Assembly: GCA_951812925.1 (NCBI GenBank)
Contig: OX638368.1
Location: 80,458,909-80,522,908 of the forward strand
Source of the DNA: Calliopum simillimum
Taxonomy: Eukaryota; Arthropoda; Insecta; Diptera; Lauxaniidae
Length of the DNA: 64,000 nucleotides
Direction of reading: 5' to 3'
The position numbers and the translations under genes were made by a program. Under the pieces are notes generated by a model, which was not told the origin of the DNA, searched no databases, and worked only from the letters and a program-made list of their open reading frames with translations. Below are positions 56,246-64,000 of the stretch, in pieces (the first letter of the stretch is position 1; each line of letters opens with the position of its first letter).

Positions 56246-56499
56246 CTGGCGACGAGAGAGAAAAAAAAATTTTTTTTCAACGAAAAACGGAGAAGCAAGG
56301 AAAATTAAAAGGAAGTTTCTAGTGAATTTAAACTAAAAAAAAAAAAATAAAACAGAAGAAATGGACATGAACTTCAGTAAAAAAAAAAAAAAAAATTTAA
56401 AAAAAAGTGTTATATGTGTTATGTGGCTAAAATGCTGGTTTAAAATGGCTTTAATGCAGTTGGATGCAGGATTATGTTATATTTTTAATATTGTAAAAT

Positions 56500-56715
56500 G
56501 GTTTGAATACCCAATTTTCTAGTGCTTTGAGGCAGAATGGTTTAAATACCGAAAATTGAATATTGAATGGTTTAAATACCGATAGTGTATGGTTTAAATA
56601 CCATGGTTTAAATACCGATAATGAATGGTTTCAATACCATGGTTTAAATACCGATAGTGAATGGTTTCAAGACCATGGTTTAAATACCGATAATTGAATG
56701 GTTTCAATACCGATA
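56500..56715 (+). repeat. ATGGTTTAAATACC minisatellite
   Basis: Degenerate units of ATGGTTTAAATACCGATA and ATGGTTTCAATACC, about 17-24 bp each, roughly ten copies, in the untranslated leader of the LTR element. GGTTTAAATACC is close to palindromic. Confidence 0.85.
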
Positions 56716-56888
56716 AATTAGTCATAGAATCAGTTTCTTTTATTTTGATAGAAAAAAAATATAACATAAATTTCAATCGTAAAAAAAAAAAATTAAAATT
56801 TGAACAGCCAGTAGTTAAGCCAAAACGAAAATTTTAATGAGGAATTTATTAAAAAAATTTATTCTAGTTCCTAGATAATGCAAACATT

Positions 56889-57344
56889 ATGGGATTGACG
56901 GTTCCTCCATTTGAATTCACACAGTATTTGGACAATTGTGGCCAAGAATGGAAAAGTTGGCTGCAGTCATTTGAATACTGTATGAGTGCTAGTACAGTTC
57001 AAGATGATACAAGAAAACTTTCGATGCTTTTACATTTCGTTGGGAGAAAGGTTCAAGAAATTTATTCAAATTTACCGGAGCTAGAAGCGGAAACTCAACG
57101 AGGACCATTGGCAAATGACTATGTTCTTGCACAATCGCCGTATGAGCTGGCAATTACAAAATCAAATAACTTCTTTTTGCAAAAACAAAACGTAACTTAT
57201 GAACGACATGTTTTACGCCTGATGGCACAAGAGCAAAATGAAAATATTATGATGTTTGCAATGCGACTAAAATGTCAAGCTGAACAATGTGATTTTGGCA
57301 ACAAATTGGAAGAAAATGTGAAATGTGTCGGTCAGCGCGAATGA
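56889..57344 (+). CDS. Gag-like protein of the short LTR element
   Basis: A 151-codon ORF starting MGLTVPPFEF. It contains EWKSWLQSFEYCMSAS, KLSMLLHFVGRKVQEIYSNL and, toward the end, HVLRLMAQEQNENIMMFAMR, the pattern of Ty3/gypsy capsids (W-x-x-W...F, L-L-x-x-x-G, F-x-x-x-L). A frameshift near 57330 ends it early; in the next frame the capsid continues as RMRRELLKQGDVSLKTILNV then AKVFESIAEQEK to a stop at 57440. No zinc knuckle or protease follows. Its resemblance to the gag of the element at 11-4216 (NALEIYNTL-like segment) is only general. Confidence 0.72.
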   Translation: MGLTVPPFEFTQYLDNCGQEWKSWLQSFEYCMSASTVQDDTRKLSMLLHFVGRKVQEIYSNLPELEAETQRGPLANDYVLAQSPYELAITKSNNFFLQKQNVTYERHVLRLMAQEQNENIMMFAMRLKCQAEQCDFGNKLEENVKCVGQRE

Positions 57345-57486
57345 GACGGGAATTGTTGAAGCAAGGCGATGTCAGTCTTAAGACAATTTTAAATGTGGCT
57401 AAAGTATTTGAGTCAATTGCAGAACAAGAAAAAGTATTTTGAGCCATACAAAGAAATTTTTATTAATTCATAAAATAAGGAAGTAA

Positions 57487-57617
57487 TGTAGTATCTGTCC
57501 TTATTAATTATTAAACAACAATAACTACTTATTGAAAATGTAAAATGTCAAACAAATATTAATAAAAGATTTCACTTCTGAGTAAGCTTTGAATTTAACT
57601 ACACGCACTACTTTACA
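57487..57617 (+). repeat. 3' LTR
   Basis: Second copy of the 131-bp LTR, followed by the target duplication GTTAA. Confidence 0.92.
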
Positions 57618-58009
57618 GTTAACAAACAATTTTTTTTGCTTGCGTTAACGATTGTTGTATTCCCAAAATAACACTTAACCACAATTACGTTTATAATAAT
57701 TTAAACAAAAACATCGTTAAAAAATTTCGAAAATAAGACAACACTGACATTTGATAACCGAAATAAATAAAATTATATGAAAAATTTTTTAAATAAAAAA
57801 ATTTTAATTGCTCAAAAAAATAAATTTCATTAAATAAAATATTTAATAAAAAGAATTAACAAGTAATGTCCGATTATCGCGAAATTCACAAAAACATCAC
57901 ATGCCGCTAAAGTGCAGGAAGAAATGAATGTGTTGCTGCCAAGTATGTTTGTGCTGGCCCTGATTGCTAAATAAAGGTTAGAGGTTTTCTGCTTATTTCC
58001 ACTTTTCTT

Positions 58010-58390
58010 CACAGTCGTAATAAAGTAACTTCGCCGCTTATTCAAATTGAAGGGACTGCAGCTAAAACAAAGTTTTCTTTTGTTATGCGTATCGGAGATA
58101 TCAACAAGGTTTCCCCTAAACTACGCAAAGTTATGCAATTGTTTCATTTGCGTCAAATCAACAATGGCTTCTTCATCAAGTTGAATAAGGCCGCCAATCA
58201 ATATGTTTCGTGTTGCAGAACATTACATTACCTAGGGTTATCCAAAGGCAACGTATGCATCAAATTTCTTGTGGCCCTTCAAGCTAAATACACCGACCGG
58301 TGGCTGGCGCAAGAAGGCTAAGAATTACGTTTAAGGTCGTGATTTCACTAACCTTGAGGACAAGATTAACAAGTTTCTGAAGCAAATGGT
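58010..58390 (+). pseudogene. RpL7: RpL7 pseudogene, first copy
   Basis: The open part reads [20 protein letters not shown] then [18 protein letters not shown], the conserved core of ribosomal protein L7. In the next frame [11 protein letters not shown], stop, GYPK follows, then a jump to [22 protein letters not shown], a stop, and DFTNLEDKINKFLKQMV, which is the L7 C-terminus. Defects: one frameshift, two in-frame stops, and a deletion of about 60 residues between GYP and YASNFLW. Upstream, CTTATTTCCACTTTTCTTCACAG at 57990-58012 looks like a 3' splice site, so the copy may derive from genomic DNA rather than mRNA. Confidence 0.88.
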
Positions 58391-58399
58391 TAAAGTGTT

Positions 58400-59980
58400 T
58401 TTTTGGTTTTGTGTTTTATTAACTGATAGACCTTTTTTTTAATAAAAACAAAATGTAAAATTGCACCTATATTTAAATTTACTAATTAATAACACAAACA
58501 TTTAATTGAAATTTTTACTTCACATAAGTATAAGCATCCCAATCGACGCAAAATGTATGACATATTATTTTGAATAAAACCCCCAACCACTGAAAAATTC
58601 CGAAAATTTATTAAGTATGCAAAATATGAGTACCTACTAGCAGCTGTGCTGAAATTTTTATACAAGAAACATGAGGTTTTTGCTCCACGCAATTACCGCC
58701 ACCCCAACCTAAGCCCCAAGTCCTGTTGTTGTTGTTGCTTGGTAAGGACCAACCATTGGTTGCGGAATCAATACCGGTTTGTCATGTGGCTGACTAGTGT
58801 TGCCAGTTGCACATGTATTGGCGTGTTCTCCATAATTAATTAAAATGGTTTATGTTAATCTTATGATTATCATGTGGCTGACTAGTGTGTCAGTTGCACA
58901 TATATTGGCGCGTTCTCTATAATTAATTGAAATGGTTTATGTTGACTACATGAAAATTAAACTAATAAAAAAAAAAATGCATAGAATTTTGGAATCTTGC
59001 AAATAATGACTAAAAGTTCATAAAAAAAAATCGACCATTTCGATTTGACCATAAGATAAAGCAAAAAGTTTTTACCCTTCCTTGGACGATAAAACACAAA
59101 AAGCTTTTGATATTCTTCCTTAGGGTTCGGGTTATCTGTATCGGTGCAGCAGCTTAGTTGCAATAGACGTGTAACTCCTACTAAAGAGCAAAAAGTTTTT
59201 GATATCTTTCTGTCCCGTTAATTTTATGGCCATAACAAAATTCATACAAATCAATCATGTTATCGTTTATTAGTGCTAACCCTATCTCTTTACCAAATTT
59301 CATAAAAACCGATGCAGTGGTTTAGCCGTGAGAGCGTTTTTTCAATTTAGGGGCGTGGCATCGCCAACTTAAGACATAATGGTCATTTTATCGTTCCTTA
59401 GACTTAACCGTATCTCCATACCAAATTTCATAAAAATCGATGCAGTGGTTTAGCCGTGAGAGCGTTTTTTTCATTTTGGGGCACTGCTCCTCCACTGTGG
59501 ATTTTAAAAAATTTTAGTTTTTTGAAATACCACCCGCAATTTTTTTCAGGGATAATGTTGGGGGACCCTTCTAATGTCAAAATCCGCGTACGTCGAAATC
59601 GAACGCCCAGCCGTTTTTTTTCGACATTTTCATTTTATAACGATTTTTTGAGTATGTCTTGGTGTTTATATTTATATTATGTACACATATATATGTATAT
59701 ACGTGCATATATATACTTATACATGCATATATGTGTAATATATAAACATGTATATATATATACATACATATATTTTGTAACGTCCCAAATGACGTTACAA
59801 AAACAAATCCAAATATATTGCACCGCGGGTTCAAATAATTATAAAAAAAAACCAACAAAAGCACAAACCAACAACAAAAGCACAAACCAATAACAAAATC
59901 AACAGTATCATCATATGGTGTACGCACGCAATAACAACAAACCAACAAAGAACAACCGTCATGCAAAATACATAGCAGCC
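58400..59980. other. Spacer between RpL7 pseudogene and LINE
   Basis: No gene recognised. Contains an 88-bp tandem repeat from CATGTGGCTGACTAGTGT (58783 and 58871), two copies of GATGCAGTGGTTTAGCCGTG within ATTTCATAAAAA contexts (near 59310 and 59440), and a TA-rich microsatellite at about 59685-59775 (ATATATGTATATACGTGC). All reappear in the second copy at +2560/2562. Confidence 0.75.
58972..59028 (+). repeat. Inverted partner of 55912-55966
   Basis: ATGCATAGAATTTTGGAATC then TTGCAAATAATGACTAAAAG matches the inverse of 55912-55966. Also present in the second duplicate at about 61535-61590. Confidence 0.7.
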
Positions 59981-59982
59981 AT

Positions 59983-60640
59983 ATGATTGCACTGTCGCTG
60001 CACAACTATAAAAGGGCAATGAAGAAAACAGAACCCACCATAAGGTTTAATAGTGAACTAAAAGCAGATGGGGAGTCCTTAGTGAGTAGGTTAGATCCTG
60101 AATCTTTCGAAAATTACCTAAAGTTAGTTAAGCCCACTGAAATTGCTATAATTCTTAACAGAAAAAATAATAAAAGGAGCTCAGGTGAAGATAATATTTC
60201 CAATTTTCTTTTGAGGAAAACTGAATATGTTGTCTGGAAATTTTTAGCGACCCTTTTCAACCATACTTTTAGTATAGGTTATTTTCCCACTTCTTGGAAA
60301 TGTGCAAAGGTTATTCCCATTCTTTAAACAAACACAGATCCAAAAGTGCCTAAAAATTATAGACCAATTTCATTATTGTCCAATGTTAGTAAGTTATATG
60401 AAGGTTTTATCTTTGATAAACTCAAAAATCATATAGCGGAACACAATATTCTTAAAGACTTTCAGTTTGGTTTCAGACCCTCTCACTCCACTAGCCATGC
60501 ACTGACTCTTCTTTCTGACTTTGTCACAACAAACCTAAATAAGCGGCGTGCAACAATTGCTGTAGCCCTTGACTTTGAGAAAGCTTTTGACACAGCCTGG
60601 ATAGAGGGGATAGTGTACAAAATGTATAGAAAATTTAATT
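59983..60640 (+). pseudogene. LINE reverse transcriptase, cut by the duplication joint
   Basis: Reading from ALSLHNYKRAMKKTEP through NRKNNKRSSGEDNISNFLLR, FPTSWKCAKVIPIL, an in-frame TAA at about 60325, then PKNYRPISLLSNVSKLYEGF, FGFRPSHSTSHALTLL and VALDFEKAFDTAW. These are the first RT motifs of an APE-type LINE (I/LOA/Jockey group). At 60640 the RT is joined directly to the second RpL7 copy, making a chimeric 3' end. The endonuclease part is missing in both copies. Confidence 0.85.
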
Positions 60641-60960
60641 TGTTATGCGTATCGGAGATATCAACAAGGTTTCCCCTAAACTACGCAAAGTTATGCAATT
60701 GTTTCATTTGCGTCAAATCAACAATGGCTTCTTCATCAAGTTGAATAAGGCCGCCAATCAATATGTTTCGTGTTGCAGAACATTACATTACCTAGGGTTA
60801 TCCAAAGGCAACGTATGCATCAAATTTCTTGTGGCCCTTCAAGCTAAATACACCGACCGGTGGCTGGCGCAAGAAGGCTAAGAATTACGTTTAAGGTCGT
60901 GATTTCACTAACCTTGAGGACAAGATTAACAAGTTTCTGAAGCAAATGGTTAAAGTGTTT
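60641..60960 (+). pseudogene. RpL7: RpL7 pseudogene, second copy
   Basis: Identical over the visible coding remnant to 58081-58400, with the same stops and frameshift, but lacking the upstream part (58010-58080) because the duplication starts inside the pseudogene. Confidence 0.88.
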
Positions 60961-63171
60961 TTTTGGTTTTGTGTTTTATTAACTGATAGACCTTTTTTTT
61001 AATAAAAACAAAATGTAAAATTGCACCTATATTTAAATTTACTAATTAATAATACAAACATTTAATTGAAATTTTTACTTCACATAAGTATAAGCATCCC
61101 AATCGACGCAAAATGTATGACATATTATTTTGAATAAAACCCCCAACCACTGAAAAATTCCGAAAATTTATTAAGTATGCAAAATATGAGTACCTACTAG
61201 CAGCTGTGCTGAAATTTTTATACAAGAAACATGAGGTTTTTGCTCCACGCAATTACCGCCACCCCAACCTAAGCCCCAAGTCCTGTTGTTGTTGTTGCTT
61301 GGTAAGGACCAACCATTGGTTGCGGAATCAATACCGGTTTGTCATGTGGCTGACTAGTGTTGCCAGTTGCACATGTATTGGCGTGTTCTCCATAATTAAT
61401 TAAAATGGTTTATGTTAATCTTATGATTATCATGTGGCTGACTAGTGTGTCAGTTGCACATATATTGGCGCGTTCTCTATAATTAATTGAAATGGTTTAT
61501 GTTGACTACATGAAAATTAAACTAATAAAAAAAAAAAATGCATAGAATTTTGGAATCTTGCAAATAATGACTAAAAGTTCATAAAAAAAAAATCGACCAT
61601 TTCGATTTGACCATAAGATAAAGCAAAAAGTTTTTACCCTTCCTTGGACGATAAAACACAAAAAGCTTTTGATATTCTTCCTTAGGGTTCGGGTTATCTG
61701 TATCGGTGCAGCAGCTTAGTTGCAATAGACGTGTAACTCCTACTAAAGAGCAAAAAGTTTTTGATATCTTTCTGTCCCGTTAATTTTATGGCCATAACAA
61801 AATTCATACAAATCAATCATGTTATCGTTTATTAGTGCTAACCCTATCTCTTTACCAAATTTCATAAAAACCGATGCAGTGGTTTAGCCGTGAGAGCGTT
61901 TTTTCAATTTAGGGGCGTGGCATCGCCAACTTAAGACATAATGGTCATTTTATCGTTCCTTAGACTTAACCGTATCTCCATACCAAATTTCATAAAAATC
62001 GATGCAGTGGTTTAGCCGTGAGAGCGTTTTTTTCATTTTGGGGCACTGCTCCTCCACTGTGGATTTTAAAAAATTTTAGTTTTTTGAAATACCACCCGCA
62101 ATTTTTTTCAGGGATAATGTTGGGGGACCCTTCTAATGTCAAAATCCGCGTACGTCGAAATCGAACGTCCAGTCGTTTTTTTTCGACATTTTCATTTTAT
62201 AACGATTTTTTGAGTATGTCTTGGTGTTTATATTCATATTATGTACACATATATATGTATATACGTGCATATATATACTTATACATGCATATATGTGTAA
62301 TATATAAACATGTATATATATATACATACATATATTTTGTAACGTCCCAAATGACGTTACAAAAACAAATCCAAATATATTGCACCGCGGGTTCAAATAA
62401 TTATAAAAAAAAACCAACAAAAGCACAAACCAACAACAAAAGCACAAACCAATAACAAAATCAACAGTATCATCATATGGTGTACGCACGCAATAACAAC
62501 AAACCAACAAAGAACAACCGTCATGCAAAATACATAGCAGCCATATGATTGCACTGTCGCTGCACAACTATAAAAGGGCAATGAAGAAAACAGAACCCAC
62601 CATAAGGTTTAATAGTGAACTAAAAGCAGATGGGGAGTCCTTAGTGAGTAGGTTAGATCCTGAATCTTTCGAAAATTACCTAAAGTTAGTTAAGCCCACT
62701 GAAATTGCTATAATTCTTAACAGAAAAAATAATAAAAGGAGCTCAGGTGAAGATAATATTTCCAATTTTCTTTTGAGGAAAACTGAATATGTTGTCTGGA
62801 AATTTTTAGCGACCCTTTTCAACCATACTTTTAGTATAGGTTATTTTCCCACTTCTTGGAAATGTGCAAAGGTTATTCCCATTCTTTAAACAAACACAGA
62901 TCCAAAAGTGCCTAAAAATTATAGACCAATTTCATTATTGTCCAATGTTAGTAAGTTATATGAAGGTTTTATCTTTGATAAACTCAAAAATCATATAGCG
63001 GTTTCAGACCCTCTCACTCCACTAGCCATGCACTGACTCTTCTTTCTGACTTTGTCACAACAAACCTAAATAAGCGGCGTGCAACAATTGCTGTAGCCCT
63101 TGACTTTGAGAAAGCTTTTGACACAGCCTGGATAGAGGGGATAGTGTACAAAATGTATAGAAAATTTAATT
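60641..63171 (+). repeat. Tandem segmental duplication, copy 2
   Basis: Repeats 58081-60640. A 31-bp deletion at about 63009 (CATATAGCG joined to GTTTCAGACCC) is private to this copy. Beyond 63171 the LINE continues (TTTGACAAGCATC), showing that this joint is the original LINE sequence and the joint at 60640 is the new one. Confidence 0.92.
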
Positions 63172-64000
63172 TTGACAAGCATCTTTGCAAAATAGTGTTG
63201 GATTACCTCACAGATAGGTCCTTCTTTGTACACTATAATAATGAAAATTCTATTTGTAAGCCAATCACTGCAGGGGTACCCCAGGGCTCTATTCTAGGAC
63301 CAATCCTTTATAATATCCTTTTGGCAGACATTCCCAACTCTGACTCAGATATATTGACCCTTATTTATGCAGACGATATGATGCTTCTAAGTTCAAATGC
63401 TAGGGCCTCAACGGCAAATCTTAAAATGAATGACCACCTAGAGATTCTCAATAGGTTTTTTAGAAAATAGAAACTAAGGTTGAACATAGGAAAGTGTGAA
63501 AGCACAATTTTTAAAGGCCTTAAAAAGGACTTATATCCGAATGCCAGGCAATTTATCCCTGATATAGAAATAAATGGAGATTTTATAAGATATACAGAAC
63601 AAATTAATTATTTAGGTGTTATCTTTGATAGGAAATTTACTTTTAAAACCCATATTGACTACACCTTATCGAAAGCCAAATAAATATTCTTCTGCTACTC
63701 GAACCTGTTTCGCAGAGCAAAACATCTCAAACATGAGATAAGGTTAAATTGCTATAAGCAAATTATTAGGCCCATTTTAGGTTATGCGTTCCTTGTTTGG
63801 TTTGATATCTCGTCAGCCCAAATGGAAAGGCTAAGAATTTTCGAGAGATACACCCTCAGGGTGTGCTTGGGTATTAGAGCTAAACGATACGTAAATGGCA
63901 CCTATAGAAATACTCCTAATAAAGTAGTTTACGACCAAAGTAAATTAATAAGAATAGATTCATTCCTGGTAGGCTTAGCATTAAAATACTCAGGAAAGTT
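62545..64000 (+). pseudogene. LINE reverse transcriptase, continues past window end
   Basis: Same start as 59983, with the same in-frame TAA, then the private 31-bp deletion that shifts the frame within FGFRPS. From 63144 the reading is [37 protein letters not shown] and LIYADDMMLLSS (RT active site near 63370), a TAG at about 63468 in place of a sense codon, RLNIGKCES, INYLGVIFDRKFTFKTHIDY, a TAA near 63680, then readable IRPILGYAFLVWFD and YTLRVCLGIRAKRYVNGTYR to the window edge. A degraded element of the I/LOA/Jockey type; the 3' end is outside. Confidence 0.87.

Larger units (their letters stand above)
56115..57617 (+). mobile_element. Intact gag-only LTR retrotransposon, 1.5 kb
   Basis: Two LTRs of 131 bp (56115-56245, 57487-57617) differ by about one base and are flanked by the exact 5-bp duplication GTTAA (56110-56114, 57618-57622). 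A primer-binding-like CTGGCGACGAGAGAG directly follows the 5' LTR, and a purine-rich AAAATAAGGAAGTAA precedes the 3' LTR. The interior holds only a gag-like ORF and a minisatellite, with no protease, RT or integrase, so it must move in trans. LTR near-identity implies recent insertion. Confidence 0.92.
58081..60640 (+). repeat. Tandem segmental duplication, copy 1
   Basis: From TGTTATGCGTATCGGAG (58081) to GTATAGAAAATTTAATT (60640). It is repeated directly as 60641-63171 with only scattered single-base changes, one 31-bp deletion and small A-run differences. It covers most of the RpL7 pseudogene, a non-coding spacer and the 5' visible part of a LINE. Confidence 0.92.

Noticed and set aside
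59456..60019. ORFs with Tyr/Ile/Met repeats (YIYMYIRAYIY) and a Cys/Val-rich minus-strand ORF as membrane proteins
   Set aside because: They come from the TA-rich microsatellite and an A-rich/CAA-rich stretch; identical copies arise only by the tandem duplication.

Overview
The window reads as repeat-rich, AT-rich genomic DNA of an insect, most likely a higher dipteran fly. Reasons: an intact terminal exon of a nuclear gene (ELOF1) with a normal 3' splice site; broken copies of fly-like RpL40, RpL7 and probably NDUFA13/GRIM-19; and a mix of Ty3/gypsy, BEL/Pao, Jockey-like, RTE-like, hAT, piggyBac-type and foldback elements. Only one intact host exon was found in 64 kb. This fits pericentromeric or other heterochromatic sequence, or a very TE-loaded intron. 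No tRNA, rRNA, CRISPR array or bacterial-type operon was seen.

Layout: 1-4.5 kb is a Ty3/gypsy element with a 1401-codon gag-pol ORF and a 194-bp 3' LTR. 4.6-5.25 kb is a hairpin MITE. 5.53-18.57 kb is one giant foldback transposon bounded by an exact 9-bp target duplication. Its arms are built of ~180-bp tandem monomers, and it has suffered later insertions (a piggyBac-type MITE on the left, an 827-bp element on the right). 18.6-26.3 kb is a T-rich domain strongly enriched for CTTTCC on one strand. It holds two minisatellites, BEL/Pao remnants and a complete 2,000-bp non-autonomous hAT element. An RpL40 pseudogene follows at 26.55 kb.

27.8-32.6 kb is a decayed Jockey-type LINE on the minus strand. 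33.0-34.55 kb holds nested MITEs, one carrying a gene fragment that resembles GRIM-19. 34.7-38.9 kb is a 5'-truncated, internally deleted Ty3/gypsy element with its 3' LTR. 38.9-41.1 kb is a cluster of one inverted and dispersed repeat family around a mariner-like fragment. 41.2-51.4 kb is an RTE-like LINE split by a 7.25-kb insertion, which itself contains three further nested elements. 51.4-53.9 kb holds a TIR element and a second LINE fragment.

55.5 kb is the last ELOF1 exon (minus strand). 56.1-57.6 kb is an intact gag-only LTR element. From 58.0 kb to the end there is an RpL7 pseudogene and another LINE. A 2.56-kb block containing the pseudogene (less its 5' end) and the 5' part of the LINE has been duplicated head to tail.

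There is no pathway in this window; the biology is that of mobile elements inserting into one another. Several target duplications can be read exactly (9 bp twice, 8 bp twice, 5 bp, 4 bp twice), so the order of insertion can be reconstructed in detail. All family calls are by eye from motifs, without database searches.
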